Shown here piece by piece: positions 9,164 to 16,962 of a stretch of DNA of 64,000 nucleotides (positions are counted from its first letter, which is position 1; each line of letters begins with the position of its first letter). A model generated the notes under the pieces. The model worked only from the letters and a program-made list of their open reading frames with translations. It ran no database searches and was not told the origin of the DNA. The stretch is taken from the NCBI GenBank assembly GCA_002840155.1, contig PGZH01000002.1:124001-188000 (forward strand). The letters are read 5' to 3'. The position numbers were made by a program, and so were the translations under genes. The stretch is from Gammaproteobacteria bacterium HGW-Gammaproteobacteria-13 (GTDB taxonomy: Bacteria; Pseudomonadota; Gammaproteobacteria; Pseudomonadales; Pseudomonadaceae).

Positions 9164-10090
9164 ATGTCCAGTCTTTACCGCTTGGTCACCCGCAGTGATT
9201 TTGACGGCCTGGTATGCGCCGCCCTGCTCAAACACCTCAACCTGATCGACGACATCCTCTTCGTCCACCCCAAGGACATGCAGGACGGCAAAGTGGCGAT
9301 CACCAGCAACGACATCACCACCAACCTGCCCTACGTGCCCGGCTGTTACCTGGCCTTTGACCACCACCTCAGCGAGACCATCCGCAACCAGCCGGCGAGC
9401 AATCACCTGATTGATGCCGATGCGCCGTCTGCAGCCAGGGTGGTGTGGAAGCACTACGGCGGCCACGACGCCTTCCCACGGGACTGGGATGAAATGATGG
9501 AGGCCGTGGACAAGGCCGATGCCGCACAATTCAGCCGCGACGACATCCTCGACCCGCAGGGCTGGGAACTGCTGAGCTTTATCATGGATGCACGCACCGG
9601 CCTCGGGCGCTTCCGCGACTTCCGCATTTCCAACTACCAACTGATGATGCAGCTGATCGACTTCTGCCAGACCCACGGCATTGCGGAAATCCTCGAACTG
9701 CCGGATGTCGATGAGCGCGTAGCGCTGTATCTGGAGCACCAGCGCGAAGCCAAGGCGCAGATCCAGCGCTGCGCCACGGTCTACCACAACCTGGTGGTGC
9801 TGGATCTGCGTAACGAGGAGACGATCTACGCGGTCAACCGCTTCGTCATCTATGCGCTGTATCCGCAGTGCAATATCTCCATCCACGTGATGTGGGGCGT
9901 CAAACAGCAGAACACCGTGTTCGCCATCGGCAAATCGATCCTCGACCGCAGTTCCAATACCAATGTCGGCGAGCTGTGCCTGAGCTACAACGGCGGCGGC
10001 CATGCCAATGCCGGCACCTGCCAGGTGGCCAACGAGGATGCCGAGGCGGCACTGCGTGAGCTGATCGCTGAAATCACTGCTGACGGTTAA
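9164..10090 (+). CDS. DHH-family phosphoesterase (exopolyphosphatase-like)
   Basis: 308 residues from the ATG at 9164, which has CGGAG upstream; the longer frame from 8966 overlaps the divergent cupin gene and is unlikely. DHH motifs are clear: RSDFDGLVCAALLKHL near the N terminus, YLAFDHHLSE, and the DHHA1-type SYNGGGHANAGTCQV near the C terminus. These Mn2+ enzymes cleave phosphodiesters such as nanoRNA, cyclic dinucleotide products or polyphosphate. The exact substrate cannot be fixed from sequence. A long palindromic repeat begins 36 bases after the stop. Confidence 0.85.
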   Translation: MSSLYRLVTRSDFDGLVCAALLKHLNLIDDILFVHPKDMQDGKVAITSNDITTNLPYVPGCYLAFDHHLSETIRNQPASNHLIDADAPSAARVVWKHYGGHDAFPRDWDEMMEAVDKADAAQFSRDDILDPQGWELLSFIMDARTGLGRFRDFRISNYQLMMQLIDFCQTHGIAEILELPDVDERVALYLEHQREAKAQIQRCATVYHNLVVLDLRNEETIYAVNRFVIYALYPQCNISIHVMWGVKQQNTVFAIGKSILDRSSNTNVGELCLSYNGGGHANAGTCQVANEDAEAALRELIAEITADG

Positions 10091-10125
10091 ACCCCGCAGT
10101 AGGCTGGGCGTAGCCTCAAGCAGGT

Positions 10126-10310
10126 GGTTTAAAAACGTCGGCGAGGCCGCCGAGACAAGGCAAAAACAGGCGAAAAAGCGGAGCGTACGAGCTGTACATG
10201 AGCATTTGATTCGCTTCGCTCACCCCTTCGGGGCCGCGCTAGACGTGTTCAGCCTTCGGCTGTGAGCCTGTTTTTAACGCCGTATCGGCAACGTAGATAG
10301 TTTTTAAACC
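10126..10310. repeat. long palindromic intergenic repeat, copy A
   Basis: Ends are 10-bp inverted repeats (GGTTTAAAAA at 10126-10135, TTTTTAAACC at 10301-10310). The interior shares with the element at 35836-35976 the order AGACAAGGCAAAAA, AAGCGGAG, GTACATGAGCATT and TTTTTAACGCC. Compared with that copy it carries about 45 extra bases near the centre, themselves with small hairpins (CCCCTTCGGGG, AGCCTTCGGCT). It ends 27 bases before the MCE operon. Confidence 0.8.
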
Positions 10311-10337
10311 GTCTGCCAGAGGGTTAAGCTGTGGCCC

Positions 10338-11483
10338 ATGAGCACAGCCCCATTTATTACGCCGCTTGAATCCAGCCGCACGGATGCGCCTTCTGGCTTG
10401 CGCATCGGCGGCGACTGGACGCTGCCTCACTACGCCAGCCTGGAAACCGAGGTACTGGCACTGCGCGGCACGCTGAACAGCGCCGCCAGTATTGACCTGC
10501 AAGACCTTGGCGCGCTGGACACCGCCGGCGCCGCGCTGTTGGTGGAGTTGCTCGGCAGCCAGCGCCTGGCGCAACTGGCCAGCGATGCCCCGGGCCTGGC
10601 CAGCGAGCGCCGCGCGTTGTTGCAGGCGGTAGGTAACGCCATCGCCGATGCCGGTGACGCGCTGCCAACCAAGCGTATCCCCGCCTGGCGCGAGTTTTTC
10701 GGGCAAATTGGCCAGGCCGTGGAAGAACTCTGGCAGCAAGGTGTGGCGCTGCTCGGCTTTATCGGCATGACCCTGGCGGCGATGTTCGCCATCCTCCTGC
10801 GCCCCGGCCGTTGGCGCATCACCTCGCTGATCGCCCATCTGCAACAAAGCGGCTTGAACGCCGTGCCCATCGTCGCCCTGCTGACCTTTCTGGTCGGCGC
10901 GGTAGTGGCCTTTCTCGGCGCCACGGTGCTCGCCGACTTTGGCGCGAGCATCTATACGGTCGACCTGGTGGCGTTCTCCTTTCTGCGGGAGTTCGGCGTG
11001 CTGCTCACCGCCATTCTGATGGCCGGACGCACCGCCAGCGCCTTTACCGCGCAGATCGGCTCGATGAAGGCCAACGAGGAAATCGACGCCATCCGTACCC
11101 TGGGCCTGAGCCCCATGGAGCTGCTGGTGCTGCCACGGGTGTTCGCCCTGCTGATCGCCCTGCCGATCCTCACCTTTATCGCCATGCTCAGCGGCATCCT
11201 CGGCGGCGCGGTGGTCTGCGCCCTGAGTCTGGACATCTCGCCGACCATGTACCTGGCCATGCTGCAGGAAAATATCGCCCTCAAGCACTTTGTCGTGGGC
11301 ATGGCCAAGGCGCCGCTGTTTGCCTTCCTGATCGCCGTGATCGGCTGCCTGGAAGGCTTCAAAGTCACCGGCAGCGCGCAATCGGTGGGTGAGCGCACCA
11401 CCTCCAGCGTGGTCCAGTCGATTTTCGTGGTGATCGTGCTCGATGCCCTGGCCGCGCTGTTTCTGATGGAGATGGGCTGGTGA
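10338..11483 (+). CDS. MlaE-family lipid ABC transporter permease with N-terminal STAS-like region
   Basis: 381 residues. The first ~100 resemble a STAS domain (SIDLQDLGALDTAGAALLVE), so an MlaB-like partner appears fused to the permease. From about 130 the MlaE permease fold follows, with LLTFLVGAVVAFLGA, FLREFGVLLTAILMAGRTAS, and EEIDAIRTLGLSPMELLVLP, the coupling-type motif. It is the first of four genes encoding an inner-membrane MCE lipid transporter; the next gene overlaps by four bases. The substrate is presumed to be phospholipid or another lipid. Confidence 0.9.
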   Translation: MSTAPFITPLESSRTDAPSGLRIGGDWTLPHYASLETEVLALRGTLNSAASIDLQDLGALDTAGAALLVELLGSQRLAQLASDAPGLASERRALLQAVGNAIADAGDALPTKRIPAWREFFGQIGQAVEELWQQGVALLGFIGMTLAAMFAILLRPGRWRITSLIAHLQQSGLNAVPIVALLTFLVGAVVAFLGATVLADFGASIYTVDLVAFSFLREFGVLLTAILMAGRTASAFTAQIGSMKANEEIDAIRTLGLSPMELLVLPRVFALLIALPILTFIAMLSGILGGAVVCALSLDISPTMYLAMLQENIALKHFVVGMAKAPLFAFLIAVIGCLEGFKVTGSAQSVGERTTSSVVQSIFVVIVLDALAALFLMEMGW

Positions 11484-12268
11484 CGGGCGAAGCGATTATC
11501 GAGGTACGCAACCTGGTCAACCGCTTCGGCGCGCAGACCGTGCACCAGGACCTGGCACTGGACCTGTACCGCGGCGAAGTGCTCGGCGTGGTCGGCGGCT
11601 CGGGCACCGGCAAGTCGGTGCTGCTGCGCAGTATTCTCGGCCTGCGCCGCGCCAACGCCGGCACCGTGCGGGTATTTGGCGAGGAGTTGCTGAGCCTGCC
11701 GCCCGAGCAGCGCTCGCAGCTGGAGCGGCGTTTCGGCGTGCTGTATCAACGCGGCGCGCTGTTTTCTTCGTTGACGGTGACCGAAAACATCGCCCTGCCG
11801 CTGCTCGAACATGCCGGCCTCACCCGCGCTGCCGCCGAACGCCTGGCCCAGGTCAAACTGGCGCTGGTCGGTCTACCGCGTGAAGCCGGCAACAAATACC
11901 CGACCGAGTTGTCCGGCGGCATGATCAAACGCGCAGCGCTGGGGCGGGCACTGGCCCTGGAGCCGGACATCCTGTTTCTCGACGAACCCACCGCCGGGCT
12001 CGACCCGATTGGCGCGGCGGCCTTCGATCAACTGATCCTGACCCTGCGCGATGCCCTCGGGCTTAGCGTGTTTCTGGTCACCCATGACCTGGACACCCTC
12101 TATACCATCTGCGACCGAGTGGCCGTGCTCGCAGAAAAACGCGTGCTGGTGGCCGACCGTCTGGATGTCGTAGCCGCCACCGACAACCCTTGGATTCACG
12201 AGTATTTTCACGGCCCGCGCGGACGCGCAGCCGAACAGGCCGCCAACAGCGCGCCAGGGAGAAATTGA
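11480..12268 (+). CDS. ABC transporter ATP-binding protein, MlaF-like
   Basis: 262 residues, starting with GTG inside the last codons of the permease gene (GTGA overlap). Walker A GGSGTGKS, signature LSGGMIKRAALGRALA and Walker B ILFLDEPTAGLDP, with the H-loop VTHDLD, are all present, so ATPase activity is expected. LSGGM in place of LSGGQ is usual in MlaF-like ATPases. It powers the permease encoded just upstream. The substrate-binding MCE gene starts at the very next base after its stop. Confidence 0.92.
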   Translation: MTGEAIIEVRNLVNRFGAQTVHQDLALDLYRGEVLGVVGGSGTGKSVLLRSILGLRRANAGTVRVFGEELLSLPPEQRSQLERRFGVLYQRGALFSSLTVTENIALPLLEHAGLTRAAAERLAQVKLALVGLPREAGNKYPTELSGGMIKRAALGRALALEPDILFLDEPTAGLDPIGAAAFDQLILTLRDALGLSVFLVTHDLDTLYTICDRVAVLAEKRVLVADRLDVVAATDNPWIHEYFHGPRGRAAEQAANSAPGRN

Positions 12269-13186
12269 ATGGAACCACGCGCCCACCACGTCTTGATTGG
12301 CCTGTTTACCGTGCTGATGGTCGCCGCCGCACTGGGCTTTGCCCTGTGGCTGAGCAAAGCCAGCTCGGACCAGGAAATCAACGACTACGATGTGATCTTC
12401 ACCGAGGCCGTCAGCGGCCTGTCCCAGGGCAGCGCCGTGCAATACAGCGGAATCAAGGTCGGCGATGTGATCAGCCTGCGCCTCGACCCGAATGACCCGC
12501 GCAAAGTGCGCGCGCATATCCGCGTCAACGCCAACACGCCGATCAAAGAAGACACCCGCGCCCGTCTGTCGATCACCGGGATCACCGGCGCCTCGCTGAT
12601 CCAGCTGCACAGCGGCTCGCCGGAAAGCCCCATGCTGGTCAGCAAGGGCGATCAACGAGCGGAAATCATCGCCGATCCTTCGCCGCTGTCACGCCTGATG
12701 TCCAATGGCGAAGACCTGGTGCTCAGCGTCACGCGCCTGCTCAACCGCGCCAATCAGCTGTTCTCCCGCGACAATATCGGGCGCATCTCGCGCACCCTGG
12801 AAAACATCGAACAGACCAGCGCCAGCGTCGCCGAGCAGCGCGACGAGCTGCGTACCGCCCTGCAACAGATGAGCACGGCCAGCCAGGAAGCCGCCGACCT
12901 GATGCGCAACGCCAACCAACTGCTCAGCGGCCAGGGCCGCGAAGCGCTGGACAGCGCCAGCCGCCTGATGGCCTCACTGGAGCGCAGCAGCAACAACGTC
13001 GAGCGCCTGCTCAGCGACAACCGCGCCGCCCTCGACGGCGGCATGCAGGGCATCGGCGAGCTGGGCCCAACCATTATCGAACTGCGCGAAACCCTCAGCG
13101 CCCTGCGCTCCTTCGCCCGCCGCCTGGAGGAAGACCCGGCCGGCTACCTGCTGCGCAGCGACACCATCAAGGAGTTTCAACCATGA
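12269..13186 (+). CDS. MCE-domain (MlaD-like) protein
   Basis: 305 residues. A single N-terminal membrane helix (HVLIGLFTVLMVAAALGFAL) anchors the protein; one MCE domain follows (about 40-120: VSGLSQGSAVQYSGIKVGDV). The rest is helical and probably coiled coil (SVAEQRDELRTALQQMSTAS to about 290). One MCE domain fits MlaD rather than PqiB, which carries three. The long helical C-terminal part suggests a needle reaching across the periplasm. The stop overlaps the next start by ATGA. Confidence 0.9.
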   Translation: MEPRAHHVLIGLFTVLMVAAALGFALWLSKASSDQEINDYDVIFTEAVSGLSQGSAVQYSGIKVGDVISLRLDPNDPRKVRAHIRVNANTPIKEDTRARLSITGITGASLIQLHSGSPESPMLVSKGDQRAEIIADPSPLSRLMSNGEDLVLSVTRLLNRANQLFSRDNIGRISRTLENIEQTSASVAEQRDELRTALQQMSTASQEAADLMRNANQLLSGQGREALDSASRLMASLERSSNNVERLLSDNRAALDGGMQGIGELGPTIIELRETLSALRSFARRLEEDPAGYLLRSDTIKEFQP

Positions 13187-13794
13187 GTCGTCTTCGCCTG
13201 CTCACCGCCCTGCTGCTGATCGGCAGCCTGGCCGCCTGCTCGGTCTTGCCGAAAAGCCAGGTGCTGAGCATCTACCGCCTGCCGGCCAGCAGCCTGCCCA
13301 GCCATGACGCCAGCGCCGATTGGGCGCTGCGGGTGAACAAGCCCTACAGCAGCCAGCTGCTCGACAGCACACGGATTGCCGTGTTGCCGCCCGGCGACCA
13401 GATCAGCGCCTACCAGGGCGTACGCTGGAGCGACCGCGCGCCGCTACTGCTGCGTGACCGGCTGATCGATGCCTTCCTCGACGACGGCCGCCTCAAGGCC
13501 GTCAGCAGCGATGAAAGCCGCCTGCAGGCCGATCTGGAACTAGACGGCGACCTACGCGCCTTCCACAGCGAATACCAGAACGGCCGCCCGGCCGCGCGCA
13601 TCCTGTTCGAGGCGCGCCTGGTGCAGAGCGGCAGCCTGCGCATCCTCGCCAGCCGGCGTTTCGAAGTCAGCCAGGCGGCCAGCGACACCTCGGTGCCCGC
13701 AGTGGTCAACGCCTTCGGCCAAGCCAGCGACCAACTGGCCCGCGAGGTGCTGGAATGGACCCTGAACCAGGGGCAGAGCGCGCAGCAAAAATAA
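13183..13794 (+). CDS. ABC-type transport auxiliary lipoprotein, PqiC-like
   Basis: 203 residues with a lipoprotein signal (MSRLRLLTALLLIGSLAAC, lipidated Cys19). The family core is visible: LSIYRLPAS, YSSQLLDSTRIAVLPPGDQ, YQGVRWSDRAPLLLRDRLID, and the C-terminal AFGQASDQLAREVLEWTL. PqiC-type lipoproteins sit in the outer membrane and receive the far end of an MCE transport bridge. Its place as last gene of the operon, overlapping the MCE gene, supports this role. Confidence 0.9.
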   Translation: MSRLRLLTALLLIGSLAACSVLPKSQVLSIYRLPASSLPSHDASADWALRVNKPYSSQLLDSTRIAVLPPGDQISAYQGVRWSDRAPLLLRDRLIDAFLDDGRLKAVSSDESRLQADLELDGDLRAFHSEYQNGRPAARILFEARLVQSGSLRILASRRFEVSQAASDTSVPAVVNAFGQASDQLAREVLEWTLNQGQSAQQK

Positions 13795-13822
13795 ACTGAG
13801 TTGTTCCAGCGAGGGGCGAACC

Positions 13823-14260
13823 ATGGACAAATTTATGCAAGCGGCCATCGATGAAGCCCGCCAGGGCCTGGCCGAAGGCGGCATCCCGATCGGCTCGGTG
13901 CTGGTGCACAACGGCCAGATCATTGGTCGCGGCCACAACCGCCGCGTACAACAGGGCAGCGCCATCCGTCATGGTGAAATGGACGCCCTGGAAAATGCCG
14001 GCCGACAGAGCGCGCAGACCTACCGCGAGTCGGTGCTTTACACCACCCTCTCACCCTGCGCGATGTGCAGCGGGGCGATCCTGCTGTACGGCATCCCCAA
14101 GGTGATCATCGGCGAAAACCAGACCTTCCTCGGCGAAGAAGCGCTGCTGCGCGAGCGTGGCGTGCAGCTCGATGTGCTGCACAACAGCGAATGCCTGCAC
14201 CTGATGCAGGACTTTATCGCCGCCCAGCCGACGCTGTGGAACGAGGATATCGGCGAGTAG
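13823..14260 (+). CDS. cytosine/nucleoside deaminase, yeast Fcy1-like
   Basis: 145 residues with the zinc deaminase signatures HGEMDALENAGR (zinc His50, catalytic Glu52) and SPCAMC (Cys79, Cys82). Spacing from Glu to the first Cys (27) and between the Cys (3) matches what I recall for yeast cytosine deaminase Fcy1. So do LYTTLSPC, LLYGIPKVIIGEN and the C-terminal WNEDIGE. It is therefore more likely to act on free cytosine than to be a tRNA adenosine deaminase. GAGGGG precedes the start. It lies 28 bases after the MCE operon and may be co-transcribed. Confidence 0.88.
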   Translation: MDKFMQAAIDEARQGLAEGGIPIGSVLVHNGQIIGRGHNRRVQQGSAIRHGEMDALENAGRQSAQTYRESVLYTTLSPCAMCSGAILLYGIPKVIIGENQTFLGEEALLRERGVQLDVLHNSECLHLMQDFIAAQPTLWNEDIGE

Positions 14261-14263
14261 CGG

Positions 14264-16207
14264 CTATCCCTGCTGCCCCGCCAACCAACTGCGCACCTCG
14301 GCGTAGGGATAATCTTCCAACGCGGCAAACCCGCCAAGCTGGCGCGCCTTGAGCTTGGTAAACAGCGGCACGCTGATACCGCAGAGAAAGCGCGTCAGGC
14401 ACTCGGCGCTTGGCGCGCTGCCTTTGAGCTCCTGATGCTTGCGCACAAAGCCGTCGCATAGCCCGTGCACATCCTGCTCCGCCAGCGGCGGCAAGGCCGG
14501 TGGCGCAGGTAACTGAGCCACTTGCCCACGGCATACCGAACAATGCCCACACTGCTGCGGCGCGTTGGCGTCGCCGAAATAGGCGGCCAAGCGCTGGCTC
14601 AGGCACAGCTCGCTGGCAAACAGCGCGAGCATGGCGTGAATCCGGCGGATTTCGCTGGCTTCCTGCTGGCTGAAATAGCCGTGTAATTCCGCGCTCAGGG
14701 CCGCCGGATCGAAGCCTGGGTCAAGCAGCGCGTAGACCTCGGTCATCTGCTTGCTTTCCAGCTCAATCCAGCCCTTTTCCTGGAAGTAATCCAGCGCCTT
14801 GATCACCCGGCCGCGCTCGGCCTGGTGCTGCTGGTAGAGCTGATCGAAGTCCACCGTGCACCAGGTGCGTGCGCGCTGCGAGGTAGCGACCAGCGCCTCG
14901 ACAAACTGCCGCCGCTCACCATCGAATTTCTCCAGCAGCGCCTCGGGCTCCAAAAGGAACTTGAAGCGATATTCGGCGAAATAGGCGTAACGCGGGGCGA
15001 TGATGCCGCGTAGCTCCAGCTGCACCAGCAGGGTTTTCAGCGGCAACTGGCGAATATTGCTCTGCTCGGAGAGCTGGTTAAGCATCAGCTCCCATTCGCC
15101 GCTGCCATTTTTTCCAGGTGCAGTGCTGCCCAGCAACTCATCCAGTACACAACGAATGCCGTCCAGCTCCGGCGTGTCGCCGTAAACGAAGTTTTCCAGC
15201 ACGTTGAGGCTGTCGCGGTTGGCCAGCACAAGGCAATCGGAGGGCTGACCATCGCGGCCGGCGCGGCCGATTTCCTGGCTGTAATTCTCGATGGATTTCG
15301 GCAGGTCGAAGTGCAGCACATTGCGGATATCGGCCTTATCGATGCCCATGCCAAAGGCGATGGTGGCGACGATGCAGTTGATCTGCCCAGCCATAAACTG
15401 GCGCTGAATCGCCTCGCGGGACTCATGCGGCATACCGGCGTGGTAGGCACTGGCAGCAATGCCGCGCTGGCTCAGGCGCGCAGCCACCTGCTCGGCGGTC
15501 TTCTGCTGGGTCACGTAGACAATACTCGGCTGCCCGGCCTTGGCTCCTAGCCACTGCTCCAGGCGGCGCTGTTTGTCAGCACCACTGACCGGCTCGACCA
15601 ACAGGTTAAGGTTGGCGCGGTAGAAGCCGGTGGTGACCACATCATCGGCGGCGATGGCGAACTTCTGCTGCATATCGGCAATCACCGGCGGCGTGGCCGT
15701 GGCGGTGAGCAGCAGCACCTGCGGGATGCCGAACTGGCGCTGGTAATCCGGCAGCTTGAGGTAATCCGGGCGGAAGTTATGGCCCCACTCGGAGATGCAG
15801 TGAGCCTCGTCGATCACCAGCAAGGAGATCGGCACCTGGGCGATAAAGTTGCGAAAGCGCTCATTCTTCAGGCGCTCGACCGAGATCATCAGAATCTTCA
15901 ACTCGCCGGATTTCGCCCGCGTCATCACCGCACTAGCATCCTCGCGGCTTTGCGCCGAATCGATACTGGCGGCGCTGATGCCACGGCTATGCAGAAACGC
16001 CAGCTGATCCTGCATCAGCGCCAGCAAGGGCGAGACCACCAGCGTCAGGTGCGGCAGATGCAGCGCCGGCAGCTGGTAGCACAAGGACTTGCCCGAACCT
16101 GTAGGAAAGATCGCCGCAGCCGAACGGCCCGCCAGCACGGCCGTCACCACGCGCTCCTGACCGGGCCGCAATTGTTGAAAGCCAAACACACGCTCAAGGG
16201 TACTCAT
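14264..16207 (-). CDS. RecQ-family ATP-dependent DNA helicase
   Basis: 647 residues from the ATG at 16207, which has GGAG eight bases upstream; a start 12 codons earlier lacks this. Helicase motifs: IFPTGSGKSLCYQLPA (I), VIDEAHCISEWGHNFRPDY (II plus aromatic loop), LLTATATPP (III) and YSQEIGRAGRDGQPSD (VI). The zinc-binding pattern C-x17-C-x2-C-x2-C follows in a RecQ-C-terminal-like region (CLSQRLAAYF to CGHCSVC). A clear HRDC domain is not seen. The unusual C-terminal end (PYAEVRSWLAGQQG) converges on the deaminase gene with only 3 bases between. A second, longer RecQ may exist elsewhere in the genome. Confidence 0.9.
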   Translation of the reverse strand: MSTLERVFGFQQLRPGQERVVTAVLAGRSAAAIFPTGSGKSLCYQLPALHLPHLTLVVSPLLALMQDQLAFLHSRGISAASIDSAQSREDASAVMTRAKSGELKILMISVERLKNERFRNFIAQVPISLLVIDEAHCISEWGHNFRPDYLKLPDYQRQFGIPQVLLLTATATPPVIADMQQKFAIAADDVVTTGFYRANLNLLVEPVSGADKQRRLEQWLGAKAGQPSIVYVTQQKTAEQVAARLSQRGIAASAYHAGMPHESREAIQRQFMAGQINCIVATIAFGMGIDKADIRNVLHFDLPKSIENYSQEIGRAGRDGQPSDCLVLANRDSLNVLENFVYGDTPELDGIRCVLDELLGSTAPGKNGSGEWELMLNQLSEQSNIRQLPLKTLLVQLELRGIIAPRYAYFAEYRFKFLLEPEALLEKFDGERRQFVEALVATSQRARTWCTVDFDQLYQQHQAERGRVIKALDYFQEKGWIELESKQMTEVYALLDPGFDPAALSAELHGYFSQQEASEIRRIHAMLALFASELCLSQRLAAYFGDANAPQQCGHCSVCRGQVAQLPAPPALPPLAEQDVHGLCDGFVRKHQELKGSAPSAECLTRFLCGISVPLFTKLKARQLGGFAALEDYPYAEVRSWLAGQQG

Positions 16208-16344
16208 AGCTGTCACTCCATTGACCGCACTGGCGGCAAACAATGATTAATTCCTACAAGCCGCGCTGCTATTGCCAATCCAACTAACACCACGGGCCAC
16301 ACAGGCGTACATTCAAACCATGCAAATAAAAAAGGAGATGAGTA

Positions 16345-16765
16345 TGCAGGTATCTGGTTTCAGCGGCAGCTTGCCGGTTACCCACTAGATCGCTCACCAC
16401 CCAGGCCAGATGGCCGCGCAGCATAGACCCCGGAAGAACCGGAGTAGCTGATGCGAACCACAGGCCGATGCGCAGTCTGGCGGGACAACTCAGGTTCGCC
16501 GTGAGTTATGCCAAACCATAGACCTAACGCCGCCACACAACTCGAAAGCGCCAGCGGCCACCCGCGACATATCGACACCTACCTGGCACTTGCCAGTCAT
16601 GCTGAAGTCGACAGCCGCAGACAATGGCCCTGGAAATCGCCTGAGTTGCCAACCCCGTTAGCGCTGTGGCCCGAGACAGCCATACAGCAACAGCCAGGCC
16701 GTGCAGAGCGGCCACCTGAGCAAGAGTGCAACGCGCAACACTCGCAAACGTGCCTGATCTGTTAG
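16345..16765 (+). pseudogene. possible remnant of a small gene
   Basis: AAGGAGATGAGT followed by ATG at 16345 is a textbook start, but the frame (MQVSGFSGSLPVTH) stops after 14 codons. Further on, a different frame reads HIDTYLALASHAEVDSRR, like the C-terminal end of small Pseudomonas hypothetical proteins, and a terminator follows at 16780. Start, body and terminator look like the ends of one gene split by frameshifts. The alternative is a real 14-residue leader peptide. Weak evidence. Confidence 0.25.
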
Positions 16766-16779
16766 CAGATACGCACCCA

Positions 16780-16804
16780 AAGCCGCCTCCGGGCGGCTTT
16801 TCCG
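16780..16804 (+). terminator. Rho-independent terminator
   Basis: Stem AAGCCGCC (16780-16787) with GGCGGCTT (16792-16799), 4-base loop, then TTT. It is read from the left, where only a possible gene remnant lies. Confidence 0.75.
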
Positions 16805-16829
16805 TTTCTTATCGCACATGCAAAGCACC

Positions 16830-16888
16830 GTGGGAGGGGCTTTAGCCGCGATAACTTATTAAAAGCTCGCCGCTAAAGCGCCTCCCAC
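16830..16888. repeat. REP-type inverted pair
   Basis: GTGGGAGGGGCTTTAGCCGCG (from 16830) and CGCCGCTAAAGCGCCTCCCAC (16868-16888) are imperfect inverted copies. The GTGGGAGGGGCTT head is a familiar Pseudomonas REP form. It lies between two terminators. Confidence 0.8.
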
Positions 16889-16914
16889 CGGTTATCGCTG
16901 TGATTTCCCGTGCA

Positions 16915-16945
16915 TAAAAAAACCGCCGATTAAGGCGGTTTTTTC
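16915..16945 (-). terminator. terminator downstream of pckA
   Basis: AACCGCC and GGCGGTT around a short loop, flanked by A-runs on the left and T-runs on the right, so it can work in both directions. It lies 18 bases after the pckA stop. Confidence 0.88.
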
Positions 16946-16962
16946 AGTACGGCGCTTACAAC

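Larger units (their letters stand above)
16208..16962. other. 755-base stretch without an intact gene
   Basis: This interval between the helicase gene and pckA contains a possible decayed gene (16345-16765), a plus-strand terminator, a REP-type inverted pair and the pckA terminator. No intact coding region of normal length is convincing in either direction; the minus-strand frames of about 60 codons lack ribosome sites. Confidence 0.6.

Noticed and set aside
16378-16578. 66-codon minus-strand frame with a hydrophobic start
   Set aside because: No ribosome site, no terminator on its side, and it overlaps a possible plus-strand gene remnant.
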